From positions 115,476 through 179,475 of the forward strand of contig NZ_JAFHKI010000006.1 in assembly GCF_016937615.1 (NCBI RefSeq): 64,000 nt of DNA, written 5' to 3'. Both the position numbers and the translations under genes were made by a program. Within the stretch, counting starts at the first letter, position 1; every line of letters begins with the position of its first letter. Positions 39,195 to 48,501 of the stretch are shown here, piece by piece. The notes under the pieces were generated by a model that was given only the letters and a program-made list of their open reading frames with translations, made no database searches and had not been told where the DNA came from. The stretch is from Pseudomonas lactucae. Its GTDB lineage: Bacteria > Pseudomonadota > Gammaproteobacteria > Pseudomonadales > Pseudomonadaceae.

Positions 39195-40292
39195 TTGAAG
39201 GGCAATGAACTCAAGGATCGAGCACCCGGCGAGGCAAAACCATTCTGGCGGGATCGCGTGGAGCCCCCCTGCACCCAGGAGTGCGATGTTCAACCCGCCT
39301 CTGACCCCGCAGAACCGGCCACCTTGGCTCCTCCAACGTCCATGAAAGACGAACTGATCGCCGCGCAGGCGATCTGTGGCCGCGCCAAGTCCGCGGTGGT
39401 CGAGATGTTTGGCCATGCGCGCATGGGCCGGGCGCTGGAGTTGGCGCATATCGGCGCGCTGGTCGACGATATTTCAAGTTCCATCGCGCGCCATCCCAAT
39501 GCGTTTATCAGCCTGGCACGCCTGAAAAGCATTGATGACTACACCTACATGCATTCGGTCGCCGTGTGTGCGTTGATGATCGCACTGGGCAATCAGTTGG
39601 GCCTGTCCACCGCCCTGATTCACAACGTAGGGCTGGCCGGGTTGCTGCACGATATCGGCAAAATGGCGATTCCCGGTGCCATCCTCAATAAGCCTGGTCG
39701 CTTGAGCGATGAGGAATTACAGGTGGTGCGAACCCATCCGCTTGAAGGTGAAAAAACACTGTTGGCCACTGCGCAGATGTGCGAGATGGTCGTGGATGTG
39801 TGCCTGCATCACCACGAGAAAATCGACGGCACCGGCTATCCCCATCAGTTATCCGGTGACCAGATCAGCCTTGTTGCGCGGATGGCCGCGGTCTGCGATG
39901 TCTACGACGCAATTACCTCGGACCGTTCGTATAACCAGGCCTGGGACCCTGCCGTCGCTATCCAGCAAATGTCGACATGGGAAGGGCATTTTGACGATGA
40001 CGTATTCCGCGCGTTTTTAAAATCCGTGGGTATTTATCCCGTCGGTTCTATCGTGCAATTGCAAAGCGGCGGTATCGGTGTGGTGATAGAACAACATGCC
40101 GACTCATTACTGACGCCAAAAATAAAAGTGTTTTTCCTGCCGGCGTTAAATATCTATATCCCCCACCAAATAATAGACCTGAGCACCCAAAACCAACCCG
40201 ATCGTATTATTGCGCGGGTGCCGCCGCAACGTTATGGTTTCAAAAATATCGAGCGTTTATGGCTCGACGACGATGCACCCAAAGCGCATTAA
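39195..40292 (+). CDS. HD-GYP domain cyclic-di-GMP phosphodiesterase
   Basis: Up to 365 residues. The HD-GYP domain spans about residues 105-290, with YMHSVAVCALMIAL, the HD pair in LLHDIGKMAIP, CLHHHEKIDGTGYP (HHE..DG.GYP) and AVCDVYDAITSDR. It would degrade cyclic di-GMP and so affect motility and biofilm. Family members usually carry an N-terminal DUF3391 domain of some 70-100 residues; here only a short PFWRDR stretch resembles its end, so the N terminus may be cut or the start misread. Possible starts are TTG 39195 and ATG 39342. It is the first gene right of the island. Confidence 0.8.
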   Translation: MKGNELKDRAPGEAKPFWRDRVEPPCTQECDVQPASDPAEPATLAPPTSMKDELIAAQAICGRAKSAVVEMFGHARMGRALELAHIGALVDDISSSIARHPNAFISLARLKSIDDYTYMHSVAVCALMIALGNQLGLSTALIHNVGLAGLLHDIGKMAIPGAILNKPGRLSDEELQVVRTHPLEGEKTLLATAQMCEMVVDVCLHHHEKIDGTGYPHQLSGDQISLVARMAAVCDVYDAITSDRSYNQAWDPAVAIQQMSTWEGHFDDDVFRAFLKSVGIYPVGSIVQLQSGGIGVVIEQHADSLLTPKIKVFFLPALNIYIPHQIIDLSTQNQPDRIIARVPPQRYGFKNIERLWLDDDAPKAH

Positions 40293-40420
40293 GCACTATA
40301 CAGCGCTGTACAGCATGCCAATGCCAAAGCAGCCGATGACCCGATAAGTCGTGCGAATACAAAGACACTGGAATGTCGACATCCGATTATTTTGGCTTTA
40401 TGAGCGTGGGCGGGAACATC

Positions 40421-42580
40421 ATGAAATTCAAATCATTGCAGACTCGTATTTGCTTTACGGCCGGACTCTGCCTGTTTATTTCCTGCGCAAGTCTGGTGTT
40501 ATATGGGCTGTATTCCTCCAAGGCCAATGAAGCCTATGTGGGCGCACAAGTATCGGCATTGATTGAAACCGCCACCATCCACGAAGTACAGAATCTGGCA
40601 GAGTCGCGTGCCACCGCCATTCAGGCAAAGCTGCAAAACGCGCTGGACTCGGCACGCACGCTGGCCAATACGCTGGGCGCGAGCAAAAGCGCGCAAAGTC
40701 CGCTGGTATTGAGCCGGGATTCAATCAATGCAATGTTGCTCAGCGTGCTCAAGGACAACCCAGACTTCAACGGCACGTACGCGTGCTGGGAGCCGGATGC
40801 ATTGGACGGCCAGGATCAAGCCTTTCGTAATAACGAGGGCGGTAACAACCCGTTGACTGGCCGTTTCACCCCCTATTGGACGCGCAGTTCAGACGGTCAC
40901 ATCGCCGTGCAGCCACTGGTCGAATATGACTCCGATGCCCGCCACCCCAATGGTGTGTTGAAGGGCGGCTGGTACTCAGGCCCCCGGGACACCCTGAAAG
41001 AAAGCGTACTCGACCCTCTGCCCTACGTGGTGCAAGGCAAGAATGTATGGCTGACCACCCTGTCGGTGCCGATCACTGCCAATGGCAAGTTCTACGGTGT
41101 GGTCGGTGCCGACTTCGATATCTCGTTCATTCAGAAACTCAGCGAGCAGATGTCCGCCGACCTCTATGGCGGCAAAGGCTCCGTATCGATCCTCAGCCAT
41201 CAAGGGCTGGTGGTGGCCGAAAGTAACCGGCCGGAACTGATCGGCCAGCCACTGAAAGCCTTGCTGCCCGACGCATGGGAGAAGGTGTTGGCCAATGTTC
41301 AAAAAGGCCAGGGCGACAGCCAAATCAACCAGGGCACCCAGGAAATCGAGGTGCAGATGCCCATCAACCTGGGCCGCACCGGCAAGCCTTGGGCCATCGT
41401 GATTCACCTGCCGAAGGCGGTCGTCATGAGCCAGGCCCTGGCCCTGGAGCAGGAACTGCAATCGCGCGGCGTCAACAGCAGTATCTGGCAGGTCGCGGTC
41501 GGCATCGCCATCTCCCTGCTGGCTTTGCTTACCCTGTGGTTTGCCACCGCCAAAATCGTCGGCCCGATTCGTGAGGCCGCCCGCCTGGCCGCTAACATCA
41601 GCCTGGGCGACTTTTCTCGTCGGCTGGTGCAAACGTCTGAAGATGAAGTAGGCCAGTTGTCCTTTGCCTTGAACGATATGTCGGAAAGCCTGCAACGCCA
41701 GGTGCGCGTGGCCGAACGTATTTCCGAGGGTGATCTGGACCTGGAGGTACGCCTGTCCTCGCCCAACGACACGCTGGGCAAGTCCTTGGAAAAAATGGTC
41801 GGCAACCTGAACACCTTGATTTCCGAGGTGCAGGCCAGCGCCACGCAGATCACCGGCAGCTCTGCACAGGTTACGCAGTTGAGCCAGTCACTGTCCGACG
41901 GAGCCTCCAATTCGGCGTCTTCGATCACCGAAATCAGTGCCGTCATGACCCAAATGGCGGCGCAGACCACCGACAACGCCGCCAACGCGAAAAAGGCCGA
42001 CGAACAATCCCAGGCTGCACGCGCCGACGCGGGGGAAAGTGACAAGCTGATGAGCGAACTGATCGCGGCCATGGCCGAGATCGACAATTCGGGCAAAGAC
42101 ATTACCGCCATCATCACCACCATCGACAACATTGCCGCGCAGACCAACCTGCTGGCGTTGAACGCCGCGATCGAGGCGGCGCGTGCCGGGGAGCTGGGCC
42201 GTGGCTTTGCCGTGGTGGCCGATGAAGTGCGCAGCCTCGCGGCGCGCAGTGCCGAGGCGGCACAACAGACCGCAGCGCTGATTGCCGACTCTTCGACCAA
42301 GACGCAACGCGGCATGATCATCGCGGGCCGCACTGCCGACTCGCTACGCAACATTGTCGACGGCACCAGCACCGTCTCAAGCCTGGTGTCATTGATCTAC
42401 CAGGCGTCCAGCGAACAGGCGTCCGGTTTGCAACAGGCGAGTATTGGCCTGGAGCAGATTGACGAGGTCACGCAGCAAAACCAGGCTAACTCCCAGCAAT
42501 GCGCGGTAGCGGCCAGGAACCTGTCGGAACGGGCCAATGCGATGCAGCAGGGGTTGGGGCGTTTTAAAGTCAAAGCCTGA
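40421..42580 (+). CDS. methyl-accepting chemotaxis protein with dCache domain
   Basis: About 719 residues from the ATG at 40421; an in-frame ATG at 40373 would add 16. Transmembrane helix 1 is [21 protein letters not shown] double-Cache periplasmic ligand domain of about 300 residues follows ([16 protein letters not shown] [19 protein letters not shown]). Helix 2 lies near [20 protein letters not shown], then a HAMP domain and the signalling domain with its tip [20 protein letters not shown]. This matches the Pseudomonas receptors that sense amino acids and amines. The ligand cannot be told from the sequence. No CheB/CheR pentapeptide is seen at the C terminus. Confidence 0.9.
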   Translation: MKFKSLQTRICFTAGLCLFISCASLVLYGLYSSKANEAYVGAQVSALIETATIHEVQNLAESRATAIQAKLQNALDSARTLANTLGASKSAQSPLVLSRDSINAMLLSVLKDNPDFNGTYACWEPDALDGQDQAFRNNEGGNNPLTGRFTPYWTRSSDGHIAVQPLVEYDSDARHPNGVLKGGWYSGPRDTLKESVLDPLPYVVQGKNVWLTTLSVPITANGKFYGVVGADFDISFIQKLSEQMSADLYGGKGSVSILSHQGLVVAESNRPELIGQPLKALLPDAWEKVLANVQKGQGDSQINQGTQEIEVQMPINLGRTGKPWAIVIHLPKAVVMSQALALEQELQSRGVNSSIWQVAVGIAISLLALLTLWFATAKIVGPIREAARLAANISLGDFSRRLVQTSEDEVGQLSFALNDMSESLQRQVRVAERISEGDLDLEVRLSSPNDTLGKSLEKMVGNLNTLISEVQASATQITGSSAQVTQLSQSLSDGASNSASSITEISAVMTQMAAQTTDNAANAKKADEQSQAARADAGESDKLMSELIAAMAEIDNSGKDITAIITTIDNIAAQTNLLALNAAIEAARAGELGRGFAVVADEVRSLAARSAEAAQQTAALIADSSTKTQRGMIIAGRTADSLRNIVDGTSTVSSLVSLIYQASSEQASGLQQASIGLEQIDEVTQQNQANSQQCAVAARNLSERANAMQQGLGRFKVKA

Positions 42581-42593
42581 GCCGCTCAGGTTT
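42576..42593 (+). terminator. weak terminator after the chemoreceptor
   Basis: CCTGA / TCAGG stem with a 5-base loop and three T, overlapping the stop codon of the receptor gene. The stem is short, so the strength is doubtful. Confidence 0.35.
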
Positions 42594-42809
42594 GAGTATT
42601 GTTAGCTGAGAACTGGAGGGCGCAGGGAAGGCGCTTCGGAATGTTCCTTCACGATGTCGCGCCATGGGTGAACTGGCGCGCATTGACCAGCATGGACAGC
42701 CCTCCCCGATCTCTGCAAAACCAGCGACCGGGCCCCCTCCCCCCCTTGGAGTCCACCCGACTTCCCATTACCCTGAGCGCCCCATCAGACAACCGGAAGT
42801 CAGATACCC

Positions 42810-43841
42810 GTGTTCAAGCCCTTCGCTGTCATCGCGCTCGCCTGCGCGCCCTTGCTCGCCAACGCTGCCGACCTGGCCGGCGTCTGGACCGGCACCCTGG
42901 GTAAGTCCGCCATTACCGCCTGTTTCAACGGCGCTGACGGGGAGCATGGCAGTTATTACTACCAGCGCATCCTCACGCCGATTCAATTGACCCAGGCCAG
43001 CGACAACGCGCCGTGGGCCGAAGAAGGCAATACCGGGTTCTGGACGCTGGACAATCGCCCCGGCGATACGCTGGCGGGCGTTTGGAGCAAAACGAAAGGC
43101 GGCAAGCCGTTGCCGATCACCTTGCAACGTGTCGGCACACCCAGCGACGGCTGCGGCAGTGATGCCTACAACGCGCCTCTGGAGGCGGCGCCGCTGCCGG
43201 TCAAGACCGAGAAAAAATCCTTCGCCGATCACCGCTATGCGCTCAAGACCCAAGGTGCCCGCGTCACGCTCAAGCTTGAGGGAGAGGGCGCGCCAGTGCA
43301 GAAAATCAATCAGCAACTCGCGGCGCTGGCCATCAATGACGACGATCAAGTCGACTACTTGCGCGAACGTCGCGAGTACCTGGGCCGAAACGGCTCGGCC
43401 CTCACCAGTGAAATCACGGTTGAGCCGACGTATTGGTCGTCGCAGTGGATCACCGTGAAGTTCTACCGCTGGACCGCAGGCATGGGCGCCCGGGGGATCA
43501 GTTGGGGGCTGCATTCCTGGAACTTGCAGACTGGCGAGTCGGTTGATCCCTGGACCTGGCTGGGCGGGCATCAGCGATGGTATGACGCCTATTCAGGCGA
43601 AGTGACGCTGCCGGCCTCATTCAAGACATGGCTGGCCAAGCAAACCAGCACCGATGAGGGATGCCCGGCGGTCACCAGCTATTCCACGTTCGACCTGAGT
43701 TTCAACACCCAGGGCATGCAGCTCTCGACACGCGCCAACGGCGACGGGTGCGACAACGAATTGACCTTTACCTGGGAGCAACTGGAGCCGGTATTGACCG
43801 CCCAGGGTAAAGCCGCGCTGCCCAGCTTGAAGGCGCCGTAA
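42810..43841 (+). CDS. exported protein of unknown function
   Basis: A 343-residue protein starting with GTG (42810), with GGAAG about 11 bases upstream. It has a Sec signal peptide (AVIALACAPLLANAADL, cleavage after ANA near residue 19). The mature part is rich in Trp and Tyr with beta-type segments (DLAGVWTGTLGKSAI, then WITVKFYRWTAGMGARGIS) and several Cys that could pair. It lies alone between the chemoreceptor and the GT39 gene. I do not recognise the family; periplasmic location is inferred from the signal. Confidence 0.75.
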   Translation: MFKPFAVIALACAPLLANAADLAGVWTGTLGKSAITACFNGADGEHGSYYYQRILTPIQLTQASDNAPWAEEGNTGFWTLDNRPGDTLAGVWSKTKGGKPLPITLQRVGTPSDGCGSDAYNAPLEAAPLPVKTEKKSFADHRYALKTQGARVTLKLEGEGAPVQKINQQLAALAINDDDQVDYLRERREYLGRNGSALTSEITVEPTYWSSQWITVKFYRWTAGMGARGISWGLHSWNLQTGESVDPWTWLGGHQRWYDAYSGEVTLPASFKTWLAKQTSTDEGCPAVTSYSTFDLSFNTQGMQLSTRANGDGCDNELTFTWEQLEPVLTAQGKAALPSLKAP

Positions 43842-43959
43842 TACCTGAATAACAAAAAAACCAGCACTCGTTCACGAAACGTTCAGAAACACCGACAGAT
43901 ACTAACCGACTGCCACGGCCGCTCCCCCGAGCGGCCCACTGCCTCGGTAGCCACACCCC

Positions 43960-45393
43960 ATGACACGCCCCGTCTCCCTGCTGCTCCTGCTCGCCGCTCT
44001 ATTGTTCTTCTTTGCCCTGGGTAACCACGAGCTGCAAGGCTCTACCGAAGCCCGCGTCGCCGGGATCGCCATGGCCATGCACCTGGACAACAACTGGGTG
44101 GTGCCACAGTTGTTCCGCGAGCCCTTCCTGGAAAAACCGCCCTTGAGCCTGTGGCTGGACGCTGGGGCGATACGTCTGTTTGGCGCGACCACCTGGGCCG
44201 TGCGCCTGGCGTCGGCGTTTGCCGGTTTGTTCAGTGTGATGCTGTTCTACGCAATGCTGCGCCGGTTCGGACGCCCGCAGACGCTGGCGTTCAGCGCGGC
44301 CCTGATGCTGGCGACCATGGCCAGTTACTGGAGCAACGTGCGTGGCGTGGGCGAAGATTCCTTGCTCAGCCTCGGCGTGACCACGGCCCTGTTGGCGTTC
44401 TATCAGGCCGTGAGACCCGAGCGCGAAGGTCCGAATATCGGCGCATGGGCGCTGTTTACCGCCGGCATGGTGATCGCCACCTTGAGCAAAGGTGTACTGG
44501 GCCTGGCGCTGCCGGGCATCGTGATCTTCGTGTACCTGGCCAGCACCAGTCTGATGGACAAGCGCCTGCGCATCGGCGACTGGCTCAAACCGGCAGTGTT
44601 CACGCTGCTGGCATTGGTGCCGCTGCTGATCTGGCTGGGCTTTCTGTTCCAGCGCGGCGGCATGCAAGCGGTCGGCGAAGTGTTGTGGACCAACAGCGTC
44701 GGGCGGTTCAGCGGCTCGTTCGTCGAGGCGGGGCATTACGAGCCATTTTATTACTACATTGCCAAGCTGCCCGAGGCGTTCCTGCCATGGAACATCCTGG
44801 TGTACCTGGGGCTGTGGCATTTCCGTAAAAGCCTGGTAAGCAACCGCTATCGCCTGTTTTTCAGCGTCTGGCTGGTGGCGCAATTTACGCTGCTGACCCT
44901 GGCGTCGAGCAAACGCACGGTGTACCTGATGGCACTCACCCCCGCCGCCGCGGTGCTGGGCGCGGAATATGCGCGGGTGTTGCTGCAATGGCTGAAAGCT
45001 CGCAAACCCTCACTCTACAAACATCACAGGCCGCTGGTGGGCGGCGTGTTCACGCTGGCGGTGGGTTGCTACCTGATCGCGGCGTTCTGGTTCGCGCCCA
45101 AGGCCGATGTGCGCCAGTCATTCGTACCGGTGATCAGCCAGGTCCAGGCGCTCAAGGATGAAGGCAAGGAAGTCGTACTGTTTCAGCCCAATGAGCGTAT
45201 CGCCGGGGCCAGCGTGTTTTACCTGCAGGCCTATCTGCCGATCCTGCAAACCGAGGCCGAGTTGCAACACTACTTGGCCGCCAAGCCCGGCAACGTTGCG
45301 TTGCTGGACCACACCAATGGGTTGAACCCTCAGGTCAAGGTGATCAAGCAGATGGCCATCAATCGCCAGCCTTACTACTTCGTCGAGCAGTAA
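43960..45393 (+). CDS. GT39/ArnT-like membrane glycosyltransferase
   Basis: A 477-residue inner-membrane protein with about ten hydrophobic helices. The first periplasmic loop has the family signature DE-like acidic pair region: HELQGSTEARVAGIAMAM, then REPFLEKPPLSLWLDAGAI. This is the layout of PMT/ArnT enzymes, which move a sugar from a polyprenyl-phosphate carrier to lipid A or protein. The C-terminal soluble part is short. It is not the arnBCADTEF operon copy, as no arn genes are nearby, so donor and acceptor are unknown. It converges with the yqhA-like gene, with 15 bases between stops. Confidence 0.85.
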   Translation: MTRPVSLLLLLAALLFFFALGNHELQGSTEARVAGIAMAMHLDNNWVVPQLFREPFLEKPPLSLWLDAGAIRLFGATTWAVRLASAFAGLFSVMLFYAMLRRFGRPQTLAFSAALMLATMASYWSNVRGVGEDSLLSLGVTTALLAFYQAVRPEREGPNIGAWALFTAGMVIATLSKGVLGLALPGIVIFVYLASTSLMDKRLRIGDWLKPAVFTLLALVPLLIWLGFLFQRGGMQAVGEVLWTNSVGRFSGSFVEAGHYEPFYYYIAKLPEAFLPWNILVYLGLWHFRKSLVSNRYRLFFSVWLVAQFTLLTLASSKRTVYLMALTPAAAVLGAEYARVLLQWLKARKPSLYKHHRPLVGGVFTLAVGCYLIAAFWFAPKADVRQSFVPVISQVQALKDEGKEVVLFQPNERIAGASVFYLQAYLPILQTEAELQHYLAAKPGNVALLDHTNGLNPQVKVIKQMAINRQPYYFVEQ

Positions 45394-45408
45394 GGCCGGC
45401 CCAGGGCA

Positions 45409-45897
45409 TCAGTGCTTGGTGAGCTTGTCCAGGTAACCCATGGCAAACGCCGAGATCACGAAGGTCATGTGGATGATCACGTACCACATCAGGTGCTGCG
45501 GATCGACGTTCTTGGCGTCCATGAAGATGCGCAGCAAGTGGATCGACGAAATCGCCACGATGGAGGCCGCCACTTTCATCTTCAGCGACGAGGAGTCCAT
45601 GGTCCCCAGCCAGTTGAGTTTCTCTTTGTTGTCATCGATATCCAACTGCGAGACGAAGTTCTCGTAGCCGGAAATCATCACCATCACCAGCAAGCCGCCG
45701 ACCAGCGCCATGTCGATCAACGACAACAGCAGCAGGATCACGTCCGCCTCCAGCATGGAAAACACGTTGGGCAGCACGTGGATGATTTCCTGGAAGAACT
45801 TCAGCGCCAGGATCAGCAGGCCCAGGGACAACCCCAGATAAATGGGCGCCAGCAGCCAGCGTGAAGCGTACATCGTATTTTCAATAAAGCGTTCCAT
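45409..45897 (-). CDS. YqhA family (TIGR00645) membrane protein
   Basis: A 162-residue integral membrane protein with four hydrophobic helices ([53 protein letters not shown] and [20 protein letters not shown]). It has the family's start [20 protein letters not shown] and [10 protein letters not shown]. YqhA-type proteins are widely conserved with no firmly assigned function. It is transcribed alone, leftward, and faces a lipoprotein gene across about 160 bases. Confidence 0.85.
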   Translation of the reverse strand: MERFIENTMYASRWLLAPIYLGLSLGLLILALKFFQEIIHVLPNVFSMLEADVILLLLSLIDMALVGGLLVMVMISGYENFVSQLDIDDNKEKLNWLGTMDSSSLKMKVAASIVAISSIHLLRIFMDAKNVDPQHLMWYVIIHMTFVISAFAMGYLDKLTKH

Positions 45898-46061
45898 GGG
45901 GTCTCACACAGCTTGGCTAGAAATGGCGGCGAGTATACCAGCCGCTACAAGACGCCTGTCATCACGAGAAAACTGACCTGGGCGGCATCTGTAAGAGAAT
46001 TTTTCTGCTAGTGTCGAGCCCATCAACTCGGCTCGATGATGTCGGACAGGAAAAAACTCAG

Positions 46062-47885
46062 ATGATGGATGTGCGCTCTCCCTTGGCCGGTATCGGCCTG
46101 TGTGCGGCATTGTTGATGGGTGGCGGTTGCTCTCCCAGCGATGAGCAGAAACAGTCGACCCTTGAAGAGAAAACCGCCAAATTCGAACAGTCCCTGGACA
46201 GCATTCAGGACCCCAAGCTGCGCGACGCCATCGCCGACCTCGGCGGTTCGCTACTGTTGCTGGAGCGCGCACGGGGCAAGCTCGCCACCAAGCCCATCGA
46301 ACCCGAGTACGGCGAAGATGCATTGGCCCTGCTCAAGCATTACCCCACGCCGCAAGCGCTGGTGGATACCTACATCAATGGCCTGTTCGTGCTGCGCAAA
46401 AACTCGCACTCTGACTACCTCACCGATCTGCAGCCGGTCTTCCCGTTCAACTTCAATATGCCGGACCAGTTCCCCTTCCCCCACGGGCTGGAATGGCAGT
46501 CCGTCACGTTGAGCAACAACAAAGTCATTCCCTTCCAGCCGGAATGGTCGGAAACCGACCCCGGCATCCAGTTGAGCCCCAGCAGCTCCAACCTGACCAA
46601 CCCCGATGACCTGACGGTGACCTACCCGTTCATCGACGGCATCGAGACGGAAAACAAGAGCCAGCCGCAGCCCGTCAGCCTTAAAGGGGTGGTCGAAGTG
46701 GTCGCGCCGAGCAAGGTGCTGACGTTCGACCTGTCGAAAAAAGACGTAGGCCACCCACGCACCGAGGGCAATGTCACCGTCCATTTGCTGCTGCTTGAAA
46801 AGAACTACGCCGAGATCGAACTGACCAATAGCGCCGCGCTCTCCCCCGAGGTGGCCGACGAATCGCCGAACCCGCTGTTGGTGCAGGCACGGGACACCAC
46901 CGGGCAATTTCTCACACGCTCGGGCTCGATCAACGAAAGCGCCGCGCAGGTGGCGTTCTATGAGAAACAACTGGCCGAGATGCAAAAACAGAAGGCCTGG
47001 TCCGACGCGTTCGAAAAACAGCTCGCCGACGAGCAAAAAGCCTTCGAGCACACACAGACCACCCATTACGCCAAGGTCTACTTCAACGGCCTGATCGACA
47101 ACCTGCAGGTCAACGTACTGGACTTTTCCAACGCCACCGTAACCCGCAAAGACCTCGACCTGCCGGTGCGGCGCTTCGACAAAAACAGCCTGGAAAAGAC
47201 CGTACAACCGCTGCCGATGCCAGTGACCGTGTACGACGACAGCGCCGCCGGCTGGCTCAAAGACGCGTCCATGACCGAAGAGCAACTGAAAAGCAGCGTC
47301 ACCATCAGCCAGTCCATCGACGATGCCAGCGCCGCGCATATCGTGTTCGACCATCCGTTCACGTTCAACGACGACCTGGTGGGCGCTGAGCGCAACAGCA
47401 GCGAATCGCCGGTGACCTTCTTTGCCGCCGACGAAAAAGGCGAACGCGGTGAACCCATCGAATTGCCCACCGAAGCCTACGAGCTGAACCCGGCCCGCGG
47501 CACGCTCACCTACGATCTCAATCTATTCCCGGAAAACCCGGCCTTCGTGGTCGGCTCGATCCCGCTGTTCCTGGCAACCATCGAGAAAGGCGAGATGGAT
47601 GCGGCCAAGCTGCCCAAGGGCCTGTCGCTCAAGGACAACGCGTTGATCGTCGATCAGAAGGCGTTCCCCGCCGACAGCTGGCGCTTCTACGCCAAGGACG
47701 CCAGCGGCCAGTACCTCAAGGAAATTCTCGGCGTCAGCCACCGCGCAGAGGAATACGGCACGGCGATGTTTGACGTGCACTATTTTTACGGCCGGCCGAC
47801 GGCACTGGAAAGCTACCAGCGCACCGACCTGAGCACCGTGCAATATGGCTTCGAGGTCAAGTTGGACAAGCCCGAAAGCAAATGA
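46062..47885 (+). CDS. large putative lipoprotein
   Basis: About 607 residues from ATG 46062 (a second ATG follows at once); the frame to 46011 lacks a ribosome site. A signal peptide ends in ALLMGGGC, a lipobox-like sequence, so Cys near residue 17 may be lipidated. The body is soluble, with repeated beta-rich segments and a Lys/Gln-rich coiled stretch near residues 300-350 (EKQLAEMQKQKAWSDAFEKQ). The family is unknown to me. The gene is probably monocistronic; the downstream small gene converges with it, 6 bases between stops. Confidence 0.7.
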   Translation: MMDVRSPLAGIGLCAALLMGGGCSPSDEQKQSTLEEKTAKFEQSLDSIQDPKLRDAIADLGGSLLLLERARGKLATKPIEPEYGEDALALLKHYPTPQALVDTYINGLFVLRKNSHSDYLTDLQPVFPFNFNMPDQFPFPHGLEWQSVTLSNNKVIPFQPEWSETDPGIQLSPSSSNLTNPDDLTVTYPFIDGIETENKSQPQPVSLKGVVEVVAPSKVLTFDLSKKDVGHPRTEGNVTVHLLLLEKNYAEIELTNSAALSPEVADESPNPLLVQARDTTGQFLTRSGSINESAAQVAFYEKQLAEMQKQKAWSDAFEKQLADEQKAFEHTQTTHYAKVYFNGLIDNLQVNVLDFSNATVTRKDLDLPVRRFDKNSLEKTVQPLPMPVTVYDDSAAGWLKDASMTEEQLKSSVTISQSIDDASAAHIVFDHPFTFNDDLVGAERNSSESPVTFFAADEKGERGEPIELPTEAYELNPARGTLTYDLNLFPENPAFVVGSIPLFLATIEKGEMDAAKLPKGLSLKDNALIVDQKAFPADSWRFYAKDASGQYLKEILGVSHRAEEYGTAMFDVHYFYGRPTALESYQRTDLSTVQYGFEVKLDKPESK

Positions 47886-47891
47886 CCCGGC

Positions 47892-48209
47892 CTACAGCGC
47901 AAGTCGCTCCGCATTGCCATTGAGCCGTCGTAGATGGGCCTGCATGTGCAGGCACCAGATCGGCGGATCGCCCGCCGGCTCATAGCCGTACATCGTCAAG
48001 CTGTCGACGATGGATGCCAGAATGGCCTGTGCCGCAAAGGGCCCATGAAACGGACCTTCGGACTTGATGGTGGAAGGCTGTTCACCGGACATGCCGGCGG
48101 CAAACAACAAGGTCCACATTCCGGTATCCCCCGCGAGCGGGCGAATGGAGCATTCGATACGGGTGACCAGGCCTAAGCACTGGCGGGTAAGACAGAGGTT
48201 GCGCGACAT
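47892..48209 (-). CDS. small conserved hypothetical protein
   Basis: A 105-residue protein starting at the ATG at 48209. It contains ECSIRPLAGDTGMWTLLFAAG and ends in a charged helix (MQAHLRRLNGNAERL). No signal peptide, membrane helix or known motif is apparent. It stands convergent to the lipoprotein gene. Codon composition fits the neighbouring core genes, which supports its reality. Confidence 0.6.
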   Translation of the reverse strand: MSRNLCLTRQCLGLVTRIECSIRPLAGDTGMWTLLFAAGMSGEQPSTIKSEGPFHGPFAAQAILASIVDSLTMYGYEPAGDPPIWCLHMQAHLRRLNGNAERLAL

Positions 48210-48408
48210 GGCGGCGACCCTCGGCAGATCGGTGTTCAGCCCCGGCCCATGGCGAGGCTGTTTCTATCCAGCGACTCCTGTGGATATCCCTGAAGTAAAG
48301 AATAGAAGAAAAACACGACAAACCAAGGCTGTAGGGACCAACGGTGTCGGCCCTAAAAATAGAGTCAATTTTATGGCGGCCACAGGCCTGGAAGCGCCGA
48401 GTTTCCAT

Positions 48409-48435
48409 TGTGGGAGGGGCTTGCTCCCTCCCACA
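48409..48435. repeat. REP-type hairpin
   Basis: TGTGGGAGGG / CCCTCCCACA stem, 10 bp, round GCTTGCT. The same core recurs at 53663-53696, and related forms occur near 56.6 kb. It is the common intergenic REP family of fluorescent pseudomonads. Confidence 0.75.
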
Positions 48436-48501
48436 TTGGGATCGGATTCATTCTGCAAATTCGGTGTTTTAACCGAATAGCCCGATCAGCACCGCCACCC
48501 G

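Noticed and set aside
39048..39449. 133-codon minus-strand frame at the start of the HD-GYP gene
   Set aside because: Its N-terminal two-thirds is antisense to the HD-GYP frame; the remainder is too short to judge.
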